From: Desulfurococcales archaeon
GTDB lineage: Archaea; Thermoproteota; Thermoprotei_A; Sulfolobales; Acidilobaceae
Direction: 5' to 3'
Assembly (NCBI GenBank): GCA_015521705.1
Contig: WANR01000050.1
Location: 1 to 64,000, forward strand
DNA: 64,000 bases
A program made the position numbers and the translations under genes. The notes beneath the pieces were generated by a model. It was not told where the DNA came from. It saw only the letters and a list, made by a program, of their open reading frames with translations, and did not search any database. Of the stretch, positions 9,090 through 17,041 are shown in pieces (positions within the stretch are counted from its first letter, which is position 1; each line of letters starts with the position of its first letter).

Positions 9090-10301
9090 CTAGGCCGTTG
9101 GCAATGTCTTATATAAGCTCTCGTATAGCGGGGCTATGCTGCTCCAGTAGTAGAGCCTTACTTTTTCCAGCAAGAAGCGCCTAGTGCGTTCCCTAGTATC
9201 AGCGTCCAGTAGCAGCTGCGTAATTTTACTTGCCAGCTCTACAGGGTCGCCTGGATCCACCAGGAAATCGTAGGGCTCTAGTATCTCGCGGAGCCCGTCA
9301 ACCTTAGTCGCTACAAGGGGCTTCCCTAGGGCCATGGCCTCTAGGGCCACCAGCCCGAAGGGTTCTATTAGCGAGGGTATAACGACCAGGTCCGAATCGG
9401 CTAGTGCCTCCTTCTTCTCGGCCTCGTCCAGGTAGCCCGGCATGATGACACGTTCTTCTAATCCCAGCCTACGCGCCAGTTCCTCTAGTACCCGCCTATA
9501 AGGGCCTTCGCCAATTATTACTAGGAATGCCTCGGGAACCTCCCTTAACACACTAGGCATGGCCCTTATTAGTGTCTGGAAACCCTTTCTCGGGTGCAGC
9601 CTACCTATAGCTAGTATAATTCTCTCCCGAGGCCCAATGCCGAACCTCCTCCTGAACAACCCGCGACCCACGCCGCCCGCATAGCCAGGCTCTATACCGT
9701 TAGGTATCACTAAAACACGGCCTGGAGCGGCCCCGTACACAACGGCCTCCTTAGCTATAGCCCTAGAGATCGCCGACACCATGGCTGCTCCTCCCAGGGT
9801 TCTTCTTCCCAAGAGTTTGGCGTATAGAGCAAATACTAGCCTAAGCAGCTTGCCGCCAAGATAGGTGGGGCTCCTGGGTATTCCATGCACTGTCAACACA
9901 TACGGCTTCCCATGAAGCATTAGCAGAAGTGCCGCATAGTCCACCAAAAGGTGCCCATACCCGTGAAGGTGGACTATGACCCTCCCCCCGCGGCTCACCG
10001 ACCTGACTATTCTATAGAGCGCCGCCGCCGATGGCAGGTTAGGCGGCATGTACGTCTCTAGGTTAGGCAAGAAGCGGGGCGTGGGCAACAATGGGAGCCA
10101 GACCACATGGACGCCTCCATCAACCTGAACCCATGGCTTATCGAGTAACCCCCTAGATTCGTGGTAGCCAGCAACAACAACCACCCTATACCCTCTTCTA
10201 GACAACTCCCTAGCAAGGCTCCTAACAACGACGCCGCCGCCCCCCACATTGTGAGGGGGGTACTCGGGAGCTATCATTAGCAAAGCCCCAGCCAGAGTCA
10301 A
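9090..10301 (-). CDS. GT4-family glycosyltransferase
   Basis: A GT-B glycosyltransferase of about 403 residues. It has the N-terminal glycine loop APEYPPHNVGGGGVVVRSLA and a HLHGYGH motif. The C-terminal part contains ILAIGRLHPRKGFQTLI, VIIGEGPYRRVLEELA and the EX7E block EPFGLVALEAMALG. I chose a TTG start at 10301 because it overlaps the TGA of the upstream gene in the usual TTGA pattern. The next ATG (10277) is a possible alternative, and a start at 10367 would overlap the neighbour by 70 bp. It forms a pair with the adjacent GT4 gene at 10298-11515 and presumably extends the same glycan. Confidence 0.88.
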   Translation of the reverse strand: MTLAGALLMIAPEYPPHNVGGGGVVVRSLARELSRRGYRVVVVAGYHESRGLLDKPWVQVDGGVHVVWLPLLPTPRFLPNLETYMPPNLPSAAALYRIVRSVSRGGRVIVHLHGYGHLLVDYAALLLMLHGKPYVLTVHGIPRSPTYLGGKLLRLVFALYAKLLGRRTLGGAAMVSAISRAIAKEAVVYGAAPGRVLVIPNGIEPGYAGGVGRGLFRRRFGIGPRERIILAIGRLHPRKGFQTLIRAMPSVLREVPEAFLVIIGEGPYRRVLEELARRLGLEERVIMPGYLDEAEKKEALADSDLVVIPSLIEPFGLVALEAMALGKPLVATKVDGLREILEPYDFLVDPGDPVELASKITQLLLDADTRERTRRFLLEKVRLYYWSSIAPLYESLYKTLPTA

Positions 10302-11515
10302 GGCGGCAGAGCCTCTTCTACCCCGTCTAGGTAAACCTTGAGGTGTAGCCTGGCCATGTTGTCCCACGACAGTAGGCTCTTCAACCTAGTGCTCCTCTCA
10401 CGGCATCTTTTAGGGTTGGACAAGACGCGCTCCACAAGCATGGATAACTCGGCTGGACTATATCTATCATCCAGGTATTTCTTGACGTAGCACCTCTCAA
10501 AAGCTATAGCGAGGGCTTCAGGCCCGCTGGCCCCTATCCTGGCCCTATAGGGGAGCACCACTACATCGGAGGCTGAGAAGTAGAGCCTGATCTTCTCTTC
10601 TGGCAGGTACCCGGCAAGCACTAGGCCGCCCCTATCACTCACCTCGCGGCGGACACGCAGGGCCATTCCAAGGATCCTCCTTAACCATGACCTGTACCAC
10701 CTACTCCTGGCTAGCCTGGGGTGTGGGCCGCCGGCTATGACAAGGACTGTTTCCGAGACCCTCTTACTGAGAATCCTATAAGCCTCGAGTAGCTCCTTGA
10801 TACCCTTGTAGCCAGACAAGTAGCCAAAGTACAGTATAACCCTCCTATCCCGGAGTCCCAGCCTTCGCTTAGCCTCATCCATGGGCAGGGGCCTGGCTTT
10901 CTCGACGCCGTGGGGCACGACCTCTATTTTACCCGGCGGCACCCTGTAGTCTGTTGCCAGGTGCTTCTTCATGAACGCCTCATGCACTATGACTCTGTCC
11001 GAGAACGATGCAAGAAGCCGGGTCACGAGAAGCAGTCCGAGCCTAAGAATAAACGGGGGCCCTCTTAGCCCGTTCTCCCTCCTGAAACCCTCATCGTCAA
11101 GAGCCCTGAGGGGGAATACGCCGTGGTGCATAGTGGTTATGACACGCTGCACCACGAGGCGAGATAACAGGACTAGGAGGGGGGATAGAGCCGACGCCAG
11201 TAGCCCGCCATAGAGGAAGTGCTCATGCTGTATATGGGCTGCTACAGGCCTGATCCTGCACAGCTCCCTGAACACCTGGAAAACATACGAGGCTCTCCTG
11301 CTAAATGACCGTATAACGAAGACGCCGTTCTCACGGTACACCCTGGAAACTTTTGGCAGCCTATCAGCTATAACGAAGACCTCGGCGCCTGGATTCACAG
11401 TCTTCAGAGCCTCGGCCAGGTTCTTCGTATAGGATCCCACCCCGCTACCATAGGCATGAGTCCTATACGGGGGGGCGTATGGCGAAACCAGCGCTATCCT
11501 CAGCCTAGCCTCCAA
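10298..11515 (-). CDS. GT4-family glycosyltransferase
   Basis: This 405-residue protein has the GT-B glycosyltransferase layout. The N-terminal loop is PYAPPYRTHAYGSGVGSYTK, followed by a His-rich HIQHEHFLYGG segment. The donor-binding domain starts near ILYFGYLSGYKGIKELLEAY (about residue 225) and contains VLVIAGGPHPRLARSR. The usual EX7E motif is weaker here (GASGPEALAIAFE), so donor binding may differ. It lies 25 bp downstream of the GT2 gene and is joined to the next GT4 gene by a TTGA overlap. It is likely one step of the same surface glycan pathway; donor and acceptor are unknown. Confidence 0.85.
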   Translation of the reverse strand: MEARLRIALVSPYAPPYRTHAYGSGVGSYTKNLAEALKTVNPGAEVFVIADRLPKVSRVYRENGVFVIRSFSRRASYVFQVFRELCRIRPVAAHIQHEHFLYGGLLASALSPLLVLLSRLVVQRVITTMHHGVFPLRALDDEGFRRENGLRGPPFILRLGLLLVTRLLASFSDRVIVHEAFMKKHLATDYRVPPGKIEVVPHGVEKARPLPMDEAKRRLGLRDRRVILYFGYLSGYKGIKELLEAYRILSKRVSETVLVIAGGPHPRLARSRWYRSWLRRILGMALRVRREVSDRGGLVLAGYLPEEKIRLYFSASDVVVLPYRARIGASGPEALAIAFERCYVKKYLDDRYSPAELSMLVERVLSNPKRCRERSTRLKSLLSWDNMARLHLKVYLDGVEEALPP

Positions 11516-11540
11516 TCCTTCCAGGGCCCCAGAGGACTTC

Positions 11541-12431
11541 CTAACCCCTCTTGTAGAGGGCTACAGCCACATATAGCTTCCTGAAGACGCCGACAACAAA
11601 CCTCTTCCAGCCAGAGACATTTATAGCCGTCGTGAACTCCCGCCCCACAGCATGCACGTTACCCAGATTTATGACACGGCCCACGCCATACCTCCTAAGA
11701 GCCACATGTTTCCCTGCCAGTGTAAGTAGCCTCAGAACCAGCAGGTCAGCCAGCATTGTCAGCAAAGCCCTCAGCGGGGCTATGGTTGACTCTTCCCTAT
11801 TTTCGTTCCAGGCAATATTGACGGTTCCATGCCTCAGCCCATGCTTCTTAGCCCAGACAATAATCTCCGTGTCATAGGCAAACCCGTCAGTCCTGGTCAT
11901 GCCTACAAGAATCACTAGAGCAGCACGCCTACTCAAAACCTTAAAACCCGCCTGATGGTCTCTATAGCCAGTCCTGAACAGTAAGTTAACGACGGAATTG
12001 TAGGCAACTGACAAAAGCTGCCTCAAAACCCCATGACCCCGGCGAGCCCTAGTAGGCACCAAAACGTCAAGCGACGATCTCACAGTTAAAAGAACAGCCC
12101 TATAGACAACCTCGGCAGACACAGGCATGTCGGCGTCCAATAAAACAATGTAGTCACCCATAGAGTACGGCATAGCATTCTTAATAGAGCCACCCTTGCC
12201 TACCCTAGCCGTTAAAAACAAAGCCTTTGACAAGCCACGCTTTGCAAGCCTCATCATAGCCCAGACGGTAGGCCTGTCGTACACATCAGACACACAGAGG
12301 ATCTCGTAAAAGAAGCCGTGTCTCACAGCGAGGTGTCCTAGTTCACTAGCGAAAAGGCTTATCCTATCATAAAGGCTCTCGCCCTCCCTGGCGACGGGAA
12401 CTATAACGCTAAACCTCAACAGCTCCACCAA
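11541..12431 (-). CDS. GT2-family glycosyltransferase, dolichol-phosphate-mannosyltransferase-like
   Basis: A 296-residue GT-A glycosyltransferase. The N-terminus RFSVIVPVAREGESLYDRI is the usual GT2 opening. The metal-binding DxD-like motif is in IVLLDADMPVS near residue 95, and TDGFAYDTEIIVWAKKHG near residue 185 matches the acceptor-side ED-like region. The C-terminus has amphipathic or hydrophobic stretches but no clear paired membrane anchor. Enzymes of this type often make polyprenyl-phosphate sugars, so this one could supply the lipid-linked donor used by the GT-C-like protein at 2204-6361. It ends 25 bp before the next gene. It begins 10 bp after the stop of the duplicated small gene, so it is the first glycan gene of the cluster. 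Confidence 0.88.
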   Translation of the reverse strand: MVELLRFSVIVPVAREGESLYDRISLFASELGHLAVRHGFFYEILCVSDVYDRPTVWAMMRLAKRGLSKALFLTARVGKGGSIKNAMPYSMGDYIVLLDADMPVSAEVVYRAVLLTVRSSLDVLVPTRARRGHGVLRQLLSVAYNSVVNLLFRTGYRDHQAGFKVLSRRAALVILVGMTRTDGFAYDTEIIVWAKKHGLRHGTVNIAWNENREESTIAPLRALLTMLADLLVLRLLTLAGKHVALRRYGVGRVINLGNVHAVGREFTTAINVSGWKRFVVGVFRKLYVAVALYKRG

Positions 12432-12441
12432 CCACCTAACA

Positions 12442-12882
12442 TCACCTAATTATGTAATAATTCTGCATAATCAACAAGTTTCTCCCTAAATATAACAAAT
12501 AATTCATCTTCCTTCTAATAAGGATCAGGACCTGGGAGAAGCCAGGCAACGAGGAAAACAGCCCCCTTGAAAGAGCATAGGCTAGGCCTGCTGCCAGGGC
12601 TAGGCCTCTCGGCGTCTGAGCCTCGATCCTCGCTATGAGCTTGGCGAGCAGCTCCCTCACCCTAGGACTCCTATACTCGCTAACCCTAGCCCTGGCAGCC
12701 GCTCTAAGTATAGCCTTTTCCAGGGGGCTCAGAAGCCAGTAAACGCGTAGCCTCCGAGCCCTATTAAGGACTCTGGAGACCAGGGCCGGAGTAAGCCTTT
12801 CTGGGACCAGAGCTTTCCCCACTAATTCCGCTAGATCCTCCCTGTTTAAGCCATGAAGGGAGGGTTGCTCGTACAAGCACAA
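12442..12882 (-). CDS. small helical protein of unknown function, copy 2 of a paralogous pair
   Basis: This 146-residue paralogue of the protein at 633-1082 has the same ALVPxRxTPALVSR start region and an identical central block. The last 45 residues differ: they are Ile/Leu/Asn-rich and coded by AT-rich DNA, ending QNYYIIR. No ATPase follows it; the next gene is the GT2 glycosyltransferase, 10 bp away, so it may be the promoter-proximal gene of the glycan operon. The likely start is TTG at 12882, with a CATAAATAC promoter element at 12914-12922. The function is unknown. The near-identity of the DNA points to recent exchange between copies. Confidence 0.7.
   Translation of the reverse strand: MCLYEQPSLHGLNREDLAELVGKALVPERLTPALVSRVLNRARRLRVYWLLSPLEKAILRAAARARVSEYRSPRVRELLAKLIARIEAQTPRGLALAAGLAYALSRGLFSSLPGFSQVLILIRRKMNYLLYLGRNLLIMQNYYIIR
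12572..12702. repeat. 131-bp direct repeat, copy 2
   Basis: This copy matches 775-905 with a single mismatch and in the same orientation, about 11.8 kb away. Recombination between the copies would excise or circularise the whole glycan cluster. Confidence 0.85.
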
Positions 12883-12913
12883 GTCGCCAATACCCGAATA
12901 TTCAGGGCAGGAG

Positions 12914-12922
12914 GTATTTATG
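12914..12922 (-). promoter_or_regulatory. TATA-like promoter element of copy 2 and possibly of the glycan operon
   Basis: On the minus strand this reads CATAAATAC. It is centred about 36 bp upstream of the TTG start at 12882, which would place transcription start about 10 bp before the start codon. It is identical to the element upstream of copy 1. Confidence 0.45.
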
Positions 12923-12981
12923 ACTTTGTTTTAAAGCAACTCTGCATCCATCCTATCAAAGAAGAGGGGAGCGAACCTTGG

Positions 12982-13007
12982 TTTTAAGGTTAAGTTTTAA
13001 GGTTAAG
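12982..13007. repeat. perfect 13-bp tandem duplication
   Basis: TTTTAAGGTTAAG occurs twice head to tail. It lies about 25 bp beyond the stop of the membrane protein gene at 13032 and about 60 bp upstream of the copy 2 promoter element. It could be part of a terminator or an operator; nothing in the sequence decides. Confidence 0.7.
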
Positions 13008-13031
13008 ACACAGCCGTCACGTTTAAGGCCT

Positions 13032-14132
13032 CTAATCCCCCTGTACATAGCTTATGAGCAAAATAAGACTACTGGTAAATATAGCGGCTAATAAGAGAAT
13101 GGAAAGCCCTATTATTTCAAAAACTAATAAAACAATAAATAGAAATACTAGAGGAATCGACAAGCCTATGAAGAAAGCCATCCAGTGTACTACCCTAATA
13201 GCTTCAATGCTACTAAGCGATAGAACCATGAGAGGGACCACGTAAGCTAAGGTTACTCCTATCGTAAGGAAACCTGGACTAATTGTAAAAGAGAACCCAA
13301 ACAGTATATTTATAAATCTAAAAGCAATGATAAATATAACAAAAATTAATAGTAGAAATAATATAATTGTGGTTAAGCCTAGCCTCTTCTTGGGTCCCTC
13401 GCTAAAACGATCTGTAATAAAAAATAGAAGCAACGCAAAGGCAATCATTGATATTAGTAGTAGTGATAGTGAGGAAGCATAAACAGGCTCTAAGGGCACT
13501 AGCCTAAATCTAAGCCATAGCGTGATGAATAGCAGTAGTGAAATAATGAAATACGATCCTAGAATGGTTATTACATAGCACCACGAGCTAATCTCGCGCC
13601 TACACATAAAACCCTTAAAGCCAAGGCTTGACACAGAGCCAGCCATGATACTGGCCATTAGTGGTACAAGTAGAAAGGATAACCCGTTTTCCAGCAATTT
13701 GATTATTATTGGCTTGCCTGCGGGCTCTTTAAGGTATATGTAGAACGTGTTGGGAGAGCCTAGGGTTTTCACGTCAAATAGTATGGAATCTACTAGAGCC
13801 GGCGCCGTGGCTACACTCCATTTGTAGACCGTTTTAAGACCCTTACTCTCAATGCTCGATTCTAGATAGTTGAGTATATCTTTTACTGGATCCTGCCTCT
13901 CGCCCATAAGATCCTTCAAAGCTTCATATAAAATGTGGGTATAGTTCTTTTCTAGGTCTCCTGCAAAGGCTATGCTGCCAAGCAGCTCGCCCCCATACAT
14001 GATAGAAACGAAATAAATGTCAGTTCCTAGCACGGATTTCCCAAGTACTCCTAAAACGGCGATCAGAAATAACCCAAATATTCCTAGAAAAGCGAGGCTG
14101 ACGTTTCCTTCCTTCAAGACGCTTCCTCCCAT
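13032..14132 (-). CDS. polytopic membrane protein of unknown function
   Basis: A 366-residue protein with one N-terminal membrane segment (LAFLGIFGLFLIAVLGVLG), an extracytoplasmic stretch of roughly 130 residues, and about six hydrophobic helices in the C-terminal 210 residues. This layout resembles ABC-2-type permeases, with a large loop after the first helix, but no diagnostic motif is visible and no ATPase gene is adjacent. The gene is clearly richer in A+T than its neighbours. It sits between the heme A synthase gene and the duplicated small gene, separated from each by 150-180 bp, so it is probably transcribed alone. I do not recognise a family; the membrane topology is the only firm statement. 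Confidence 0.65.
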   Translation of the reverse strand: MGGSVLKEGNVSLAFLGIFGLFLIAVLGVLGKSVLGTDIYFVSIMYGGELLGSIAFAGDLEKNYTHILYEALKDLMGERQDPVKDILNYLESSIESKGLKTVYKWSVATAPALVDSILFDVKTLGSPNTFYIYLKEPAGKPIIIKLLENGLSFLLVPLMASIMAGSVSSLGFKGFMCRREISSWCYVITILGSYFIISLLLFITLWLRFRLVPLEPVYASSLSLLLISMIAFALLLFFITDRFSEGPKKRLGLTTIILFLLLIFVIFIIAFRFINILFGFSFTISPGFLTIGVTLAYVVPLMVLSLSSIEAIRVVHWMAFFIGLSIPLVFLFIVLLVFEIIGLSILLLAAIFTSSLILLISYVQGD

Positions 14133-14313
14133 ACTCGTGGAGTTTCTTAGTTTTATTAGGCTATTTCCCCTATCCTATACTGCAAGTCTAGGGAGTATAG
14201 CTACCCTAGCAGGGGTGTATGCCTAGTTCAATAGTGTTCTCCGCGTTTCGCGAATTAATACAGAGGCAGCAACTACTGGTGATGGTTAAGGGGTTCTAGA
14301 GTGTTTGGGTGTT

Positions 14314-14775
14314 TTAGTGTGTTTTTTGTGGTTGTACTAGCTTGTCTGCTTTGTACATGGAGTATGCTGTGATTGTGGCTAGTAGTAGTACTGTTACTGC
14401 TAGGGACAGGTGGGCAGCTACTAGGTATGGGTTTAGCATTCTAGCTACGACTTCTCTTCCCAGGAGGATTTGGATCATGAGGGCGATAAACGTGAGTATA
14501 GCCCAGCGCCTGGGGCCTGAGTAGGCATCGTTCCTCAGGGAGACTATGAGCGTGGCCAGTACTAGGAGCCCCGAGAGGGCTGCCACTACTCTGTGGACGT
14601 ACTCGAAGAAGACTTCGGCGCTGACTAGGAGGTCTGAGGGGATCACTTGCTCGTTGCACGTGGGCCAGTCCGTCCCGCACGCCAGGCCTGCCTCTAGCGC
14701 TGTCACTATGGATCCTATCACTATGGTGGAGTAGATGGACCCCACGGAGGCTAGCGCTACCAGGCTCCCCTTCAA
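14314..14775 (-). CDS. ctaA: compact four-helix heme A synthase
   Basis: A 153-residue membrane protein with four hydrophobic helices. This is half the length of the eight-helix bacterial CtaA and matches the compact form known from Aeropyrum. The conserved GSIVTALEAGLACGTDWPTC lies at residues 21-40. One likely haem-ligand His is in EYVHRVVAAL (about residue 62) and the other in LVAAHLSLAV (about residue 122). The enzyme oxidises the C8 methyl of haem O to the formyl group of haem A, for A-type haem oxidases such as the one at 25435-27832. The two cysteines in GLACGTDWPTC resemble the extracytoplasmic Cys pair of some CtaA proteins. The partner haem O synthase (CtaB) is not in this window. 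Confidence 0.9.
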   Translation of the reverse strand: MKGSLVALASVGSIYSTIVIGSIVTALEAGLACGTDWPTCNEQVIPSDLLVSAEVFFEYVHRVVAALSGLLVLATLIVSLRNDAYSGPRRWAILTFIALMIQILLGREVVARMLNPYLVAAHLSLAVTVLLLATITAYSMYKADKLVQPQKTH

Positions 14776-14868
14776 GGCTTCTCCCGCAGCGCCGTCAAAA
14801 ATGTGTATTTAACCGAACATTTAAGGCTTACTTCAAATAAGCAGGAACTCCAGGAGCGGCTACCAGCC

Positions 14869-16896
14869 CTAGCCGCTTACTCTCTGGAGCACCCTGTCCC
14901 TGACAGCTGCTATCTCCGAGAGGGATCCGGGGTTCTCGAGGACTGGCGGCGGTTCGGGCATTTCTCCACTGAGGACTTGGCGTATCAGCCTCCTCATGAT
15001 CTTCCCGCTCCTCGTGCGCGGGAGCTCGCTCACTATCTCCACAGCCTCGGGCCTGAAGGGCTTCCCCATCCTCTCCTCGACGAGGCCAGCTATCTCATCT
15101 TCTACCCCCTGCCTCTTCTCAGCGCCCTCCCTCAGGACGGCGAAGCACACTATAGCCTCTCCCTTGACCTCGTGGGGGACCCCTACGCACGCGGACTCGG
15201 CGACTAGGGGGTGCTCGTTTATCACAGACTCTATCTCTGCCGGGCCTATCCTCCTCCCCGCAACCTTTATCACGTCGTCAGCCCTTCCCAGGACGAACCA
15301 GTGGCCGTCGCTGTCCACCAGGGCCAGGTCGCCGTGGTACCAGACTCCGGGGAACCTGGACCAGTAGGTCTCTATATACCTCTCCGGGTCCCTCCAGAGG
15401 CCCCGGGTCATGCTCGGGGCCGGCTTGGTTGCCACCAGGTAGCCCTGGACCCCCCTGACACTCCTGCCTTCATCGTCGTATACGTCTACACTCATCCCCA
15501 GTGAGGGCCCCCAGAGGGTTGAGGGCTTCAGCTCCACGACGGGGCTTGGCAGGAGGAAGCAGCCGAACAGCTCCGTGCCCCCAGTTATGTTTATGAAGGG
15601 TCTCTCCTCGCCGCCGACCTCCCTCATGACCCAGAGCCACGTGTCGGGATCTATGGGCTCGCCCGTGTTGCCGAAGGCCCTTAGGCTGGACAGGTCGAAT
15701 TCCTCGGGGATCTTGGGGGTCATCCTCTTCAGTATCCTGGCCACGGTAGCGGCGAAGCCGAAGAGCGTGACCCTGTACTTCTCTATGAGGCTCCAGACCC
15801 TGGTCTTGGAGGGGTAGTCTATCGCGCCCTCGACCATCAGGTGGGAGGAGGCGTGGAACTGGGATCCTATGACCTGCCAGGGGCCCATCATCCATCCAAT
15901 GTCGGTGATCCACCACATCCTGTCCCTGCCACCCTCCCAGCCCGGCTTCACGTCGAAGTTGAAGTAGTGCTCCTTGGGAGGCTGCACAAGGGCGCCTATA
16001 TGGCTTATGACTGCCCCCTTAGGCTTCCCGGTGGTGCCTGAAGTGAACAATAGGAGAGCCGGGTGCTCGGGGTCTAGCTCTTCGGGCTCCCTCTGGGGTC
16101 TTTTCCCGCTCACAGCCTCCCCGTAGTAGACGTCCCTGCCGTCGACCCACCCCACTTCTATCCCGAGGCGCCTGGCAACTATTACCGTGTCTACGCCTCC
16201 CGCCAGCTCTATGGCTTCGTCAGCCCTGTCCTTTAGCCTCACGACCCTCCCACGCCTGAGGTACCCGTCAACCGTGACCACTACGCGTGACCCGGCTAGC
16301 CTGATCCTCTCAGCGACGGCCGACGGGGCGAAGCCAGAGAATATGGGGCTCGCTATGGCCCCCACCTTGAAGGCTGCTATCATGGCTATGACTGACTCGG
16401 GCATCATGGGGGCGTATATGGAGACTACGTCGCCCCTGCCGACGCCTATCTCGTCGAAGAACCTGGCGAGCCTGTCCACATCGGCCTTGAGCTCCGCGTA
16501 GGTCAACCTCCTCTCGGACCCATCCTCGCCGACCCAGGTGAACGCTTCCCTGTCTCCAAGTCCTGACTTGACGTGCCTGTCCAGGATGTTATGGGCCAGG
16601 TTAACGAGCCCCCCGCGGAACCACTTGGCCCACTCGACGCCCCGGCTCAGATCCCACAGCTCCCTGGGCTCCCTGAACCACTCCACCCCGATCCAGCCTG
16701 GGAGGTTCCACCAGAACCACTTGTACTCGCTTATCGACCTGGAGACGAAGTCCCTGTAGGAGGGTATGCCGTGCTTCTCCATGAACGACGTGACGTTAGC
16801 GCTGTCAACTATATCCCTCGGAGGCTTCCACCAGTAGGTGGGCAAGAGGGCTACCCAGGTATACCCTAGGGGGCCTAGCCAGAATATAGCTTTCAC
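14869..16896 (-). CDS. AMP-forming acyl-CoA synthetase (acetyl-CoA synthetase-like, larger acid likely)
   Basis: A full-length adenylate-forming acyl-CoA ligase of 675 residues. The phosphate loop TSGTTGKPKG lies near residue 290, the A5 region is NITGGTELFG near 435, the hinge block is WYHGDLALVDSDGHWFVLGR near 550, and the C-terminal catalytic Lys is in PRTRSGKIMRR near 640. It activates a carboxylic acid to its CoA thioester using ATP. In true acetyl-CoA synthetases the A5 motif is WWQTE and the Trp limits the pocket to acetate. Here TGGTE has glycine at that position, as in the crenarchaeal enzymes acting on 4-hydroxybutyrate and longer acids. A role in the dicarboxylate/4-hydroxybutyrate cycle is therefore plausible. 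It is transcribed divergently from the radical SAM gene. Confidence 0.88.
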   Translation of the reverse strand: MKAIFWLGPLGYTWVALLPTYWWKPPRDIVDSANVTSFMEKHGIPSYRDFVSRSISEYKWFWWNLPGWIGVEWFREPRELWDLSRGVEWAKWFRGGLVNLAHNILDRHVKSGLGDREAFTWVGEDGSERRLTYAELKADVDRLARFFDEIGVGRGDVVSIYAPMMPESVIAMIAAFKVGAIASPIFSGFAPSAVAERIRLAGSRVVVTVDGYLRRGRVVRLKDRADEAIELAGGVDTVIVARRLGIEVGWVDGRDVYYGEAVSGKRPQREPEELDPEHPALLLFTSGTTGKPKGAVISHIGALVQPPKEHYFNFDVKPGWEGGRDRMWWITDIGWMMGPWQVIGSQFHASSHLMVEGAIDYPSKTRVWSLIEKYRVTLFGFAATVARILKRMTPKIPEEFDLSSLRAFGNTGEPIDPDTWLWVMREVGGEERPFINITGGTELFGCFLLPSPVVELKPSTLWGPSLGMSVDVYDDEGRSVRGVQGYLVATKPAPSMTRGLWRDPERYIETYWSRFPGVWYHGDLALVDSDGHWFVLGRADDVIKVAGRRIGPAEIESVINEHPLVAESACVGVPHEVKGEAIVCFAVLREGAEKRQGVEDEIAGLVEERMGKPFRPEAVEIVSELPRTRSGKIMRRLIRQVLSGEMPEPPPVLENPGSLSEIAAVRDRVLQRVSG

Positions 16897-17041
16897 GGGC
16901 GCGGGCCGGGATCACTTACGGGAACCCACGTCTTCCTACACTAATCCCCCTCCATGTGTAATTAGGTTCAGCTACTAGTTTAAGCAAAACTTATAGGCAA
17001 CGGCCACTGCTTGGAGCACTGCGGCTGGAGTAGCGATAGAA

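Noticed and set aside
14803-15207. A 134-codon plus-strand frame
   Set aside because: Most of it is antisense to the 3' end of the acyl-CoA synthetase gene. Its composition follows from the codon pattern of that gene.
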